From NCBI RefSeq assembly GCF_020886695.1, contig NZ_AP024485.1, positions 3,291,001-3,355,000 on the forward strand: a stretch of DNA of 64,000 nucleotides. Direction: 5' to 3'. The notes below the pieces were generated by a model. It was not told the DNA's origin. It was given only the letters and a program-made list of their open reading frames with translations, and ran no database searches. Positions 33,970 through 43,800 of the stretch are shown piece by piece. The stretch is from Pseudodesulfovibrio sediminis. GTDB lineage: Bacteria; Desulfobacterota; Desulfovibrionia; Desulfovibrionales; Desulfovibrionaceae. Position 1 is the first letter of the stretch, and every line of letters starts with the position of its first letter. The translations under genes and the position numbers were made by a program.

Positions 33970-36900
33970 TTAGATGATTGCATCGTTACCGGAGTCGATG
34001 ATCGTTTGGATCAGTGTGTTCAGGTCGTCGCTGGTCGTGATTTCCACCACCTGATCAACCATGTCGTTTGCCGGGGTGACACCCAGCAGGTTGACCACGA
34101 TATCATCACTGCCGTTGATGTCGGAGAACACGAGGTTGACATCATTGGTGTCGGACGTGATCGAGACCGTTGCGCCTTCCAGGTTGCCCAGAGCCAGGCT
34201 GTCGTTGTCGCTGAAGTCGAGGATATTGATGGATGTTGCTCCATCACCCAGGTTTTCAGGATCAATGACGATGACATCCGATCCTGCGCCGGAGTGCACG
34301 TCGTCGCCGCTTTCCGGGAAGATGACGTCATTGCCGTCGCTGCCGAGCACGGTTCCGGTGCCGCCCAGGACGTTGCCGGAGTTCACGTTCAGCGAGACTT
34401 CAATGAATGCGGTGTCAGAGCCGCCGGAGCCATCGGATACGGTGTATTCGAAGACATCGGTGGAGGTCTCTTCGAGGTGCTGCCATCCGCCTTCGCCGTC
34501 AACTTCCTCAAACGGATCATAGTTCCACTCACCAGTGTCGTAGATCTTCAGGGATCCGAAGTCGCCGTCAATGGTGTAGTAGTCGCCGCCAATGTCGCTG
34601 CCGGTGGAAGCCACGTTGGCAGGTGCGTTGGCGCTGTCCACATCCGTCACGCTCAATTCGAGCAGCCCCATGTTGCCGGCTGCGGCGGCGGTGTCGAAGT
34701 CCACGTTGTCGATATCGAAGTCATTGGCCAGCACGTTGCCGTCTGCCACGCCGGTGATGGAGGTGTCTCCGCCGGTCACGGTTGTCAGGCTTTCCATGCC
34801 GAATGAACCATCGGGGATGAAGACGATCGTGTCGAAATCAAAGCCCGGGGTGATGTAGACTGCGTTACCAACATTGGTGAACAGGGTCGGTGCTCCGCCT
34901 CCAACGGGGTAGACGTATGCATTAACGTGGTTGTTACCCTGAGCGATGAACCCAATGCTGAACGAACTCTGCGGGTCGTCGAACTCGAATGTGATCTGTT
35001 CGCCAGGCGAGTCATCATCAACCTTCTGACTGTCTCCGGAACCACCGCTAAGGATGCCGAGGTGCTGATCGTTACCCCAGGTCGTGAATGCAACGTCATC
35101 GACAGGGGCGCCGAGTTCATCAAAGGCCTCGGCGGTTACGGTGTAACCAGGCCCATAGTAGACCGAGCCGCTGATGTTACTCCAGTCATCAATTACGGTG
35201 ACGACAGTGCTCTCGATGAAAATATCATGAGAGCCGTCATGCACTGCGATGGGAGTGTCATTGGCCGGATCAATGGTGATGGTCAGTGTGGCCGTGTCAG
35301 TCAGTGCGTCGCCGGACTGGTTGTCGGAGACTTCGTAGGTGAAGACGTCCGTGACCGGTGCGTCGTCCGTGTTCAGCGGATCGGTTGCGCTCTTGTCTTC
35401 CACATAGTGGTAGCTGCCGTCATCGTTGAGGTACAGAGTACCGTACTCGCCTTCCACGATGTTGTCGGCAACATGAGCGGTGCTGGTCCGCGCAGGCGGG
35501 GTTCCGCCGCCGGTGTAGTCGATGTCGGTGATGGTCAGCTCAGGTGTGCCGACTTCGCCGAGATCGATGTTGTCGATGTCCGTATCATTGGCCAGCACGT
35601 TGCCGGACACGTCTGCTGCTGCGGCTGCGTCAACTGCCTCGGTAAAGGAGTTGGTGTCCACTGCGGCGATGGGCGAGTCGTTGGCACCATCAATGGTGAT
35701 GGTCAGTGTGGCCGTGTCAGTCAGTGCGCTACCGGACTGGTTGTCGGAGACTTCGTAGGTGAAGACGTCCGTGACCGGTGCGTCGTCTGTGTTCAGCGGA
35801 TCGGTTGCGCTCTTGTCTTCCACATAGTGGTAGCTGCCGTCATCGTTGAGGTACAGAGTACCGTACTCGCCTTCCACGATGTTGTCGGCAACATGAGCGG
35901 TGCTGGTCCGCGCAGGCGGTGTGCCAGCGCCGGTGTAGTCGATATCGGTGATGGTCAGCTCAGGTGTGCCGACTTCGCCGAGATCGATGTTGTCGATGTC
36001 CGTATCATTGGCCAGCACGTTGCCGGACACGTCTGCTGCTGCGGCTGCGTCAACTGCCTCGGTAAAGGAGTTGGTGTCCACCGCGGCGATGGGCGAGTCG
36101 TTGGCACCATCAATGGTGATGGTCAGTGTGGCCGTGTCAGTCAGTGCGCTACCGGACTGGTTGTCGGAGACTTCGTAGGTGAAGACGTCCGTGACCGGTG
36201 CGTCGTCTGTGTTCAGCGGATCGGTTGCGCTCTTGTCTTCCACATAGTGGTAGCTGCCGTCATCGTTGAGGTACAGAGTACCGTACTCGCCTTCCACGAT
36301 GTTGTCGGCAACATGAGCGGTGCTGGTCCGCGCAGGCGGTGTGCCAGCGCCGGTGTAGTCGATATCGGTGATGGTCAGCTCAGGTGTGCCGACTTCGCCG
36401 AGATCGATGTTGTCGATGTCCGTATCATTGGCCAGCACGTTGCCGGACACGTCTGCTGCTGCGGCTGCGTCAACTGCCTCGGTAAAGGAGTTGGTGTCCA
36501 CCGCGGCGATGGGCGAGTCGTTGGCACCATCAATGGTGATGGTCAGTGTGGCCGTGTCAGTCAGTGCGCTACCGGACTGGTTGTCGGAGACTTCGTAGGT
36601 GAAGACGTCCGTGACCGGTGCGTCGTCTGTGTTCAGCGGATCGGTTGCGCTCTTGTCTTCCACATAGTGGTAGCTGCCGTCATCGTTGAGGTACAGAGTA
36701 CCGTACTCGCCTTCCACGATGTTGTCGGCAACATGAGCGGTGCTGGTCCGCGCAGGCGGTGTGCCAGCGCCGGTGTAGTCGATATCGGTGATGGTCAGCT
36801 CAGGTGTGCCGACTTCGCCGAGATCGATGTTGTCGATGTCCGTATCATTGGCCAGCACGTTGCCGGACACGTCTGCTGCTGCGGCTGCGTCAACTGCCTC

Positions 36901-39174
36901 GGTAAAGGAGTTGGTGTCCACCGCGGCGATGGGCGAGTCGTTGGCACCATCAATGGTGATGGTCAGTGTGGCCGTGTCAGTCAGTGCGCTACCGGACTGG
37001 TTGTCGGAGACTTCGTAGGTGAAGACGTCCGTGACCGGTGCGTCGTCTGTGTTCAGCGGATCGGTTGCGCTCTTGTCTTCCACATAGTGGTAGCTGCCGT
37101 CATCGTTGAGGTACAGAGTACCGTACTCGCCTTCCACGATGTTGTCGGCAACATGAGCGGTGCTGGTCCGCGCAGGCGGTGTGCCAGCGCCGGTGTAGTC
37201 GATATCGGTGATGGTCAGCTCAGGTGTGCCGACTTCGCCGAGATCGATGTTGTCGATGTCCGTATCATTGGCCAGCACGTTGCCGGACACGTCTGCTGCT
37301 GCGGCTGCGTCAACTGCCTCGGTAAAGGAGTTGGTGTCCACCGCGGCGATGGGCGAGTCGTTGGCACCATCAATGGTGATGGTCAGTGTGGCCGTGTCAG
37401 TCAGTGCGCTACCGGACTGGTTGTCGGAGACTTCGTAGGTGAAGACGTCCGTGACCGGTGCGTCGTCTGTGTTCAGCGGATCGGTTGCGCTCTTGTCTTC
37501 CACATAGTGGTAGCTGCCGTCATCGTTGAGGTACAGAGTACCGTACTCGCCTTCCACGATGTTGTCGGCAACATGAGCGGTGCTGGTCCGCGCAGGCGGT
37601 GTGCCAGCGCCGGTGTAGTCGATATCGGTGATGGTCAGCTCAGGTGTGCCGACTTCGCCGAGATCGATGTTGTCGATGTCCGTATCATTGGCCAGCACGT
37701 TGCCGGACACGTCTGCTGCTGCGGCTGCGTCAACTGCCTCGGTAAAGGAGTTGGTGTCCACCGCGGCGATGGGTGCATCATTTGAACCGAGTACCGGAAT
37801 ACTCAGCGTTGCGTGGTCGTACTTGTCGCCGTCCCACATGCTGTAGCTGAATGTCTCGACGAGATCGTCTTCGGTGTTCAGCGGATCAGCCTTGGTCTGG
37901 TCAAGTACATACTCGTAGGAACCATCTTCGTTGATGGTGAGCGTTCCATACTGACCGTTAACGGTGAAGGCACCGTTCTCGGGAGTGGAGTCGTATTGGT
38001 AGGTGCTATTACTATATATAGAAGTGACGCCAAGCTCGATGACGCCATCGGGGTCGGTCGGGATCAGGGTCGCATACGCGGGATCCAGATCTTCATAGCC
38101 GATGTTGTCGATGTCGGAGTCGTTGTGGAGGACATTGCCGATAACGCTTGCGATTCCAGCAACTTCGGTTCCCTGCTCGATAACTCCTTCAACAGGCGCA
38201 TCATCAAACGCGTCGGGAGCATCGTTGCTGCCGATCACGGTGATGGTCAGGGTCGCGACATTGCTGCTATTGCCTTCAGGATCTATGGCGGTGTAATTGA
38301 ACACCTCTTCCACTTCCTGTCCTTCACGAAGCGGATCTGCCAGGTTCTGGTCCAGATCATAATGGTATGAACCGTCGGCAAAAACGGTCAAAGTGCCGTA
38401 CAGGCCGTTGACCTGCACACCGGCGTCAGTGACGGGAACGGCGGCAGGATTATTTCCTGTAAAGTCTTCACCCGGGAAATCAATGGTGTTGACGGAAAGT
38501 TCCGTCTGACTGCCACTGGTCTCCGGGTAATCGATATTGTCGTCATCGTAGTCGTTAAGCAGCAGGTTGCCTTCAACAAAGCCATACTGTTCCTGTCCCC
38601 AAGAGCCTTCACCGCCTTCGCCGCCGCGATTCCATTCGTCCTCTACGATGAGGTTGACGTCATCAACGGCTACGGGGGGAATAGGTCCTTCGGCAGGAAT
38701 TGTTTCATCAGTAGGATCGGTCACTTCGAATGTGGTCGAGTCATAGGCATCGCCCTGTCCACCGAGCGCATTCAGACCGTCAAAGAGGCTGCCTGCATCA
38801 TCACTGTATGCACCTGCGCCCGAGCCAGTGGCGCCTGCGGCTGCAGCGGTTTCAAGGTCTTCATCCGTGGGTTGGTCCGCCCCTTCAAATGCAAACATAT
38901 ATATGCCGCCTGGAACCAAGTCGCCGCCAACCATTTCAAAGGAAGGCAGGGAGTCTGCTTCTGCGAGAATCAGATAGTCCTCAAGGATTATCTTTCCACC
39001 GCCTTCCACGATAATTTCAAGGTTGTTGCCATTTCCAATGAATTCCGCTTCGGAAAGATCAAAGGTGAACTTGACCAGAGTGTCCGACGTAAGGAGATAC
39101 GACGTTGTCTCGCCCGGACCAGGCAATGCTATCCGCAGTACCGGGACTTGTTGGGTAGTAGTTGTGTCAGCCAT
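33970..39174 (-). CDS. Giant VCBS-repeat, RTX-type surface adhesin
   Basis: A 1734-residue, highly acidic, cysteine-poor protein. Residues 1-150 form a distinct N-terminal module. There follow VCBS/cadherin-like repeats with N-G-x-YGTLT and FTYxVSDN motifs, including six near-identical 140-residue copies (about 470-1310), then a lectin-like segment and, near the C-terminus, RTX-like nonapeptides (GSDGNDVIFPESGDDVHSGAGSDVIVID) with a type I secretion tail. There is no N-terminal signal peptide, as expected for type I export. In Desulfovibrio vulgaris, proteins of this class are needed for biofilms. No exporter genes are in the window. AGGAGG precedes the ATG. Confidence 0.9.
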   Translation of the reverse strand: MADTTTTQQVPVLRIALPGPGETTSYLLTSDTLVKFTFDLSEAEFIGNGNNLEIIVEGGGKIILEDYLILAEADSLPSFEMVGGDLVPGGIYMFAFEGADQPTDEDLETAAAAGATGSGAGAYSDDAGSLFDGLNALGGQGDAYDSTTFEVTDPTDETIPAEGPIPPVAVDDVNLIVEDEWNRGGEGGEGSWGQEQYGFVEGNLLLNDYDDDNIDYPETSGSQTELSVNTIDFPGEDFTGNNPAAVPVTDAGVQVNGLYGTLTVFADGSYHYDLDQNLADPLREGQEVEEVFNYTAIDPEGNSSNVATLTITVIGSNDAPDAFDDAPVEGVIEQGTEVAGIASVIGNVLHNDSDIDNIGYEDLDPAYATLIPTDPDGVIELGVTSIYSNSTYQYDSTPENGAFTVNGQYGTLTINEDGSYEYVLDQTKADPLNTEDDLVETFSYSMWDGDKYDHATLSIPVLGSNDAPIAAVDTNSFTEAVDAAAAADVSGNVLANDTDIDNIDLGEVGTPELTITDIDYTGAGTPPARTSTAHVADNIVEGEYGTLYLNDDGSYHYVEDKSATDPLNTDDAPVTDVFTYEVSDNQSGSALTDTATLTITIDGANDSPIAAVDTNSFTEAVDAAAAADVSGNVLANDTDIDNIDLGEVGTPELTITDIDYTGAGTPPARTSTAHVADNIVEGEYGTLYLNDDGSYHYVEDKSATDPLNTDDAPVTDVFTYEVSDNQSGSALTDTATLTITIDGANDSPIAAVDTNSFTEAVDAAAAADVSGNVLANDTDIDNIDLGEVGTPELTITDIDYTGAGTPPARTSTAHVADNIVEGEYGTLYLNDDGSYHYVEDKSATDPLNTDDAPVTDVFTYEVSDNQSGSALTDTATLTITIDGANDSPIAAVDTNSFTEAVDAAAAADVSGNVLANDTDIDNIDLGEVGTPELTITDIDYTGAGTPPARTSTAHVADNIVEGEYGTLYLNDDGSYHYVEDKSATDPLNTDDAPVTDVFTYEVSDNQSGSALTDTATLTITIDGANDSPIAAVDTNSFTEAVDAAAAADVSGNVLANDTDIDNIDLGEVGTPELTITDIDYTGAGTPPARTSTAHVADNIVEGEYGTLYLNDDGSYHYVEDKSATDPLNTDDAPVTDVFTYEVSDNQSGSALTDTATLTITIDGANDSPIAAVDTNSFTEAVDAAAAADVSGNVLANDTDIDNIDLGEVGTPELTITDIDYTGGGTPPARTSTAHVADNIVEGEYGTLYLNDDGSYHYVEDKSATDPLNTDDAPVTDVFTYEVSDNQSGDALTDTATLTITIDPANDTPIAVHDGSHDIFIESTVVTVIDDWSNISGSVYYGPGYTVTAEAFDELGAPVDDVAFTTWGNDQHLGILSGGSGDSQKVDDDSPGEQITFEFDDPQSSFSIGFIAQGNNHVNAYVYPVGGGAPTLFTNVGNAVYITPGFDFDTIVFIPDGSFGMESLTTVTGGDTSITGVADGNVLANDFDIDNVDFDTAAAAGNMGLLELSVTDVDSANAPANVASTGSDIGGDYYTIDGDFGSLKIYDTGEWNYDPFEEVDGEGGWQHLEETSTDVFEYTVSDGSGGSDTAFIEVSLNVNSGNVLGGTGTVLGSDGNDVIFPESGDDVHSGAGSDVIVIDPENLGDGATSINILDFSDNDSLALGNLEGATVSITSDTNDVNLVFSDINGSDDIVVNLLGVTPANDMVDQVVEITTSDDLNTLIQTIIDSGNDAII
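35254..37773. repeat. Six tandem 420-bp repeats inside the adhesin gene
   Basis: A landmark (GGTGATGGTCAGCTCAGG) recurs at exact 420-bp steps from about 35526 to 37626. Each unit encodes one 140-residue VCBS domain. The four central copies appear identical at the nucleotide level; only the outermost copies show a few changes. Such identity implies recent duplication or gene conversion, and copy number may vary between cells or be miscounted in assemblies. Confidence 0.95.
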
Positions 39175-39920
39175 GATATCCTCCTGAGGGTATGTCCAAA
39201 TGGACTATAGGACTCTACTTTTAGGTCTCTATTAATATATACGAATGAAACATCTGTTGGGACATCTTAGTATAGTGCTTAAAACCAACGTGTTAGAGTG
39301 TGGAAAAAGTGTAGCTGACACGGTTTTTTGTCTGTATTCCAAATGGTTTGATTTGGACTAAAATTCGGAATTATATTTGATTGAAATTGTTTTAAACACT
39401 ACTATGTTGAAAACTTTATCCCGGTAGAAGCGTTTTGCACAAGCTCAATTTATTTTTGAGGGTAGATAATAATGCTTATTTACTGGCTTTTTCGTCTGGG
39501 TGAGCTGCGAAAAAATATGAAAATAATTTCGATTTATTTAGTCTGAATTATGAACACGGCAAAAGTTCAAAATTACTTCATTTTCCTCACGTATGCTTGG
39601 TGGCCGTTTTTAATCCGTCTTTTAGGCTGGATTCGGTTGTTGTCAGGGCGTCCAGGCTTTTTCTGGGCGTGTATTTGAATGCAGGCGGGGTGCTCAAAAG
39701 ACGTATGGCGTGTCAGGGGATACCGTTGTTGTAAAATGCGTGTGATTCAGGAGGGTGATAGTGGTCGTTTCTTCCCTAAAAAGTTGCATTTGTAACCCAG
39801 GCGTCCTATTGGGGGCGTCTGAAATATATTTTGTGGATTGATGGCAGGGCGGTTGAGAGTCGCTCCGTGTCGTCAGTCGTTCAAGTCAGGTTTGTTTCAC
39901 TATTTATGAGAGAGGATAAA
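39175..39920. other. Long gene-free region between the adhesin gene and an ABC importer
   Basis: About 745 bp, AT-rich in its left two thirds. Upstream of the adhesin (minus strand) two CCAAAT elements are seen: GTCCAAATGGAC (39194-39205, palindromic) and CCAAAT-GGTTTG-ATTTGG (39339-39356). No convincing open frame, tRNA or terminator was found; the right end should hold the importer promoter, for which I see no clear match. Confidence 0.5.
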
Positions 39921-40877
39921 ATGAAGCGTCTATTGTTGTTGGTTTGTGCCCTTATGCTCTGTGCTTCCACCGCGTTGGCCGGTACGCCGGTCAAGGTGGC
40001 CCACGCTACCTGGGTTGGTTATGGCCCTCTGTATATTGCTAAGGATCTTGGATACTTTGATGAAGCCGGACTGGATGTCGATCTGGTTATCATCGAAGAC
40101 GAAGCCCAGTACGCAGCGGCTTTGGCCTCCGGTAATATCGATGGCCTGGGCAATGTGCTGGACCGTGAGGTCATCCACTTTGCCAAAGGCACTGAAGAAG
40201 TCGTTGTTTTTGCCATGGATGAATCCTCCGGCGGCGACGGTGTGATCGCATCCAAGGACATCAAGACGGTTGTCGATCTCAAGGGCAAGACTGTCGGGCT
40301 GGACAAGTCTTCCACTTCCTACTTTTTCTTCCTGTCCATCCTGAAGAAATACGGTGTTGACGAGAAAGACATCAACATCCTGGAGATGGGTGCTTCTGAC
40401 GCCGGTGCCGCTTTTGTGGCTGGCAAGATCGACGCGGCTGTTACCTGGGAGCCCTGGTTGATGAATGCCGGTCAGCGTGAAGGCGGCCATGTGCTGGTTT
40501 CCTCCAAGGAAATGCCCAAGACCATCGTGGACGTGTTTGTGCTCAACGCCAACTATGTCAAAGAGAACCCTGCCGTGCCCGGCAAGCTGACTGCGTGCTG
40601 GAACAAGGCTGTTGCCTGGTATGCAAAGAACGCCGACAAGGGCAACGCCATCATGGCCAAGGCCATGGGGCTTGAGACCGGCGAAATGGCTGAAATGGCC
40701 GCAGGCGTCACCTTTATCGGCGCTGATGACAACAAGGCCTTTTTTGATAAGGCTCAGGCCAGCAACATCTACGAAGTGGCCGAGCGCGCCATCACCTTCT
40801 GGAAGTCCAAGGGCATCATCACCAAGGACGTATCCGTGGATACCCTGATCACCTCCGACTACGTGAACGCCAACTAA
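39921..40877 (+). CDS. NitT/TauT-type ABC transporter substrate-binding protein
   Basis: Periplasmic binding protein (318 aa). Signal peptide 1-20 (MKRLLLLVCALMLCASTALA). The mature part is of the SsuA/TauA/ThiY class: PVKVAHATWVGYGPLYIAKDLGYFDEAGLDVDLV, then GNIDGLGNVLDREVIHFAKG and DAAVTWEPWLMNAG. Ligands of this class include sulfonates, nitrate and pyrimidines; the substrate is not readable. The start is chosen for the signal peptide and AGAGGA site. It is followed directly by permease and ATPase genes. Confidence 0.88.
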   Translation: MKRLLLLVCALMLCASTALAGTPVKVAHATWVGYGPLYIAKDLGYFDEAGLDVDLVIIEDEAQYAAALASGNIDGLGNVLDREVIHFAKGTEEVVVFAMDESSGGDGVIASKDIKTVVDLKGKTVGLDKSSTSYFFFLSILKKYGVDEKDINILEMGASDAGAAFVAGKIDAAVTWEPWLMNAGQREGGHVLVSSKEMPKTIVDVFVLNANYVKENPAVPGKLTACWNKAVAWYAKNADKGNAIMAKAMGLETGEMAEMAAGVTFIGADDNKAFFDKAQASNIYEVAERAITFWKSKGIITKDVSVDTLITSDYVNAN

Positions 40878-40878
40878 C

Positions 40879-41652
40879 ATGGGGCGACGACTGTCAATAA
40901 TGCGGACCGGGACGTGGCTTGCTGCCACGTCCCTGTTCGTCGTTCTGGGCCTGTGGGCCCTGGCCGCCTATTCCGGGTCGGTGAAGCCGCTCTTCCTGCC
41001 GCCTCCGCACAAGGTTTTTTTAGCCTTTGGCGAGATGTACACGGAGGGCATTCTCTTCTCCTATACCTGGGACAGCGTCTACCGCGTCATGGTGGGCTGG
41101 TCTCTGGCCGTGGTCTTTGCCGTCCCTCTGGGGTTGCTCATAGCCACATCCCGGCGGGCGTCGGCTCTGCTGGCTCCGCTCATGGAGTTTGCCCGCTACC
41201 TGCCGGTGGTGGCTCTGGTGCCGCTGACCCTGCTCTATTTCGGTATCGGTGACGCCCAGAAGTTTGCCATCATTTTTCTCGGCACGTTTTTTCAACTGGT
41301 TCTTATGGTAGCGGACAGTGTGTCTGCCGTTCCCGGAGACCTGAGTCGTGCCGCCGCTACTCTGGGAGCTTCCAAGGCGCAGACGTACCGGTTGGTCCTG
41401 TTTCCCGGTGCGCTGCCTGGGATCATGGATGACCTGCGTATCACCGTGGGCTGGGCCTGGACCTATCTGGTGGTGGCCGAGCTGGTGGCCGCAAACTCCG
41501 GTCTGGGTTATATGATCCTGCGTGCGCAACGCTTTCTGGCTATCGACCGCATTTTTGCGGGGTTGATCCTCATTGGTCTGCTCGGTCTGCTGACCGACTC
41601 TTTGTTCAAGTTGCTCGCCCGTACCATAACCCCGTGGAGCGAAAAACAATGA
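40879..41652 (+). CDS. NitT/TauT-type ABC transporter permease
   Basis: Inner-membrane permease (257 aa) of the SsuC/TauC class with six hydrophobic segments, the first-helix motif SVKPLFLPPPHKVFLAF typical of this class, and the ATPase-docking EAA loop RAAATLGASKAQTYRLVLFPGALPGI. The start lies one base after the binding-protein stop; the end overlaps the ATPase start by 4 bp. Confidence 0.9.
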   Translation: MGRRLSIMRTGTWLAATSLFVVLGLWALAAYSGSVKPLFLPPPHKVFLAFGEMYTEGILFSYTWDSVYRVMVGWSLAVVFAVPLGLLIATSRRASALLAPLMEFARYLPVVALVPLTLLYFGIGDAQKFAIIFLGTFFQLVLMVADSVSAVPGDLSRAAATLGASKAQTYRLVLFPGALPGIMDDLRITVGWAWTYLVVAELVAANSGLGYMILRAQRFLAIDRIFAGLILIGLLGLLTDSLFKLLARTITPWSEKQ

Positions 41653-42416
41653 GTATGCTGTCCATTGAAAATCTCGGCAAGGTCTTTGAGTCCAACAAGG
41701 GAGCGGTTGTCGCTCTTGAGGATATCGACCTCACCGTGGATCGCGGTGAGCTGGCGGTCATTGTCGGTCCGAGCGGCTGCGGCAAGTCCACGCTGTTGAA
41801 TATCGTTGCCGGGCTGGAAGCGGAAACATCGGGGCAGGCCGTACTGGAAGGTGCGTCCATAACCGGGCCGGGTGCCGATCGTGGCATGGTGTTCCAGTCC
41901 TATACGCTGTTCCCCTGGCTGACCGTGCGCAAGAACGTGGAGTTCGGCCTGCGGTTGAAAGGGGTTCCGTCGTCCGAGCGTGCGGATATCGCCCGGAAAT
42001 ATATCGATCTGGTCGGACTGGCTGAATTCGAAAACGCCTTGCCCAAGGAGCTTTCCGGCGGCATGAAACAACGGGTGGCCATCGCGCGCGTATTGGCCAA
42101 CAATCCGGTCATGTTGCTCATGGATGAACCCTTTGGCGCGCTGGATGCCCAGACCCGGCTGCTTCTTCAGGAGTTGCTGCTGGATGTGTGGCGCAAGGAA
42201 AAGACGACCATCCTGTTCATCACCCACGATATTGATGAGGCCATTTTGCTGGCCGACAACGTGTACATCATGTCCAGACGTCCCGGTCGCATCAAAGCGA
42301 AGATACCCGTGAACCTTTCTCGTCCGCGAGACCACAAGGACACTCTTACGCCGGAATTCTCTGCCGTGAAATCCCAGATCATGGAATTGCTATGGGAGGA
42401 GATTACGCCGAAATAG
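41649..42416 (+). CDS. NitT/TauT-type ABC transporter ATPase
   Basis: Cytoplasmic ATPase (255 aa): Walker A GPSGCGKST, Q-loop FQSYTLFPWLTV, signature LSGGMKQRVAIARVL, Walker B VMLLMDEPFGALD, switch H in FITHDIDEAI, as in SsuB/TauB. The start ATG at 41649 overlaps the permease stop (ATGA). It closes a three-gene importer operon that ends at a strong terminator. Confidence 0.92.
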   Translation: MSMLSIENLGKVFESNKGAVVALEDIDLTVDRGELAVIVGPSGCGKSTLLNIVAGLEAETSGQAVLEGASITGPGADRGMVFQSYTLFPWLTVRKNVEFGLRLKGVPSSERADIARKYIDLVGLAEFENALPKELSGGMKQRVAIARVLANNPVMLLMDEPFGALDAQTRLLLQELLLDVWRKEKTTILFITHDIDEAILLADNVYIMSRRPGRIKAKIPVNLSRPRDHKDTLTPEFSAVKSQIMELLWEEITPK

Positions 42417-42482
42417 CGTCGTTTTCGATGCCATGGATAGGTGGAAAGCGTCTTTGAACAAGAGGCGTTCACTGCACACACA

Positions 42483-42516
42483 AAACGCACTCATCAATCC
42501 ATGAGTGCGTTTTTTG
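42483..42516. terminator. Bidirectional terminator between the ABC importer and the sensor kinase gene
   Basis: Stem AAACGCACTCAT / ATGAGTGCGTTT with loop CAATCC, T-run on the plus strand and A-run on the other side. It serves the importer operon and the convergent efflux/two-component operon. Confidence 0.9.
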
Positions 42517-42537
42517 GTGGGCAGCTATTGGGAAGTA

Positions 42538-43800
42538 TCAAGCACCTTTTATGTCCACCTGCACCAGGAATCGTCCGTCTTCTTCCCGGATCTGAATGTT
42601 CCACCCGATTTTTTCTACCAGTTGGATGCTCAACTGGAGCCCAAGGCCATAGCCATCAGTGCTGCCGGTGGTGTTCTCGGAAGGAGGGTCGGCAAGGTTG
42701 GATATCTCAAACAGTGTCTGGTTTGCCTTGATGGTGATCTGCCCCTCGTAGGAATGCTGAAAGGCGTTGCGGATAAGATTGACCAGAATGATGTGGGCCA
42801 ATGTCCGGGGGACGCGAATAGAGGCGGTTGCGAGATCTGTTGTGATGGAGACGTTTTTGCCTTCCAGCAGGTACACGTTCTCATCGATGATTTCGCGCAC
42901 GAAATCGTCGACGTCGATATCCTCTGCGGGCAGGGGGGCGTCGGGTTCGCGGGAGAGCCACAACAGTGAGGTGGTCAGGTTGCGCATATTGCGCACGGCC
43001 TTGACCATGCGGGCATGCGAGGCCTGATAGCGGGTGTCTTCTGTGATTCCCTGTAGCTCAAGCAGCTCCAGATTGTTCTGAAGAATGGCGATGGGAGTGC
43101 GGAGTTCATGACTCGCGTGTTTTTGAAATCGTTTTTCACTCTCTGTGCGGGCCACCAGCCGTCTGGAGGTATTGAGGACCAGGTCGGCAATGGCGGTCAG
43201 CTCATCATATTTGAAGTGAATTGGTTCCTTGTCCAGGTTCTCAGGGGAGAGTCCTATGGCCCATTCATGCAATTTTTCCACTGGCTTGGCTATGTGATTG
43301 AACAGGCGAAACGCAAGGAACAGCACGGTAAGCAAGGCCAGGAAACCGGCCAGCGCCGGGGTGTAGAAATAGTAGAAGTCGAAGCGGCCCTGTGACTGCG
43401 CCGTCATATGGCCTTCGGTCGCGGAGAAGAGCAGGAAAACAATGTTCTGGTCGGCCCGCTTGATGACGAGTATCTTGTAATGGTTGTCACCTTTGTGAAT
43501 GTAAGTGAATCGTTCGCTTTTAAGCTGTTTGACAGAGACCTCTGCCCGGACTTCAGCGGGCAGTTCTTGGTAGTTCATATAGCCTTTGATGGGACCTTCT
43601 GACGGCAGCGGCGTGCCGGGATCGGTGGCTAAGGCCTCCAGATAGCTGCCTGCGACCTCCTCCAGACGAAACTCCACAAAGAGTGAAAACCCGCGTGTCA
43701 GGTATTGGCTCAGGAAAATGGAGTAGCCGATCACCAGCACGGCGCAGGTGATGACAAAGTAGGAAACAATGGATTTCTTGAAGCTTTTTCTACACTTCAC
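42538..43800 (-). CDS. Sensor histidine kinase of the efflux operon
   Basis: A 420-residue membrane kinase. Helix 1 (about 12-35), an extracytoplasmic sensor of about 110 residues, helix 2 (ALAGFLALLTVLFLAF), HisKA with the phospho-histidine in HASHELRTPIAILQNNLELL, and a GHKL domain with N box NLIRNAFQHS and G2 box GYGLGLQLS. The start overlaps the response-regulator end by 11 bp. Last gene of the RND operon; it presumably senses a toxic compound or envelope state. Confidence 0.92.
   Translation of the reverse strand: MKCRKSFKKSIVSYFVITCAVLVIGYSIFLSQYLTRGFSLFVEFRLEEVAGSYLEALATDPGTPLPSEGPIKGYMNYQELPAEVRAEVSVKQLKSERFTYIHKGDNHYKILVIKRADQNIVFLLFSATEGHMTAQSQGRFDFYYFYTPALAGFLALLTVLFLAFRLFNHIAKPVEKLHEWAIGLSPENLDKEPIHFKYDELTAIADLVLNTSRRLVARTESEKRFQKHASHELRTPIAILQNNLELLELQGITEDTRYQASHARMVKAVRNMRNLTTSLLWLSREPDAPLPAEDIDVDDFVREIIDENVYLLEGKNVSITTDLATASIRVPRTLAHIILVNLIRNAFQHSYEGQITIKANQTLFEISNLADPPSENTTGSTDGYGLGLQLSIQLVEKIGWNIQIREEDGRFLVQVDIKGA

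Noticed and set aside
35254..37773. Regular repeats considered as a CRISPR array or mobile element
   Set aside because: Units are 420 bp, in frame and coding for VCBS domains; there are no short repeats with unique spacers, and no transposase or ends.
34927..37785. A 952-codon open frame on the plus strand with internal repeats
   Set aside because: It is antisense to the VCBS adhesin gene; its length comes from the stop-free repeated units. It has no ribosome site and cysteine/valine-rich composition typical of a shadow frame.
39842..39857. Sigma-54-like TGGCAGGGCGGTTGAG upstream of the ABC binding-protein gene
   Set aside because: Again the -12 doublet reads GA rather than GC, and the region has no supporting activator sites.
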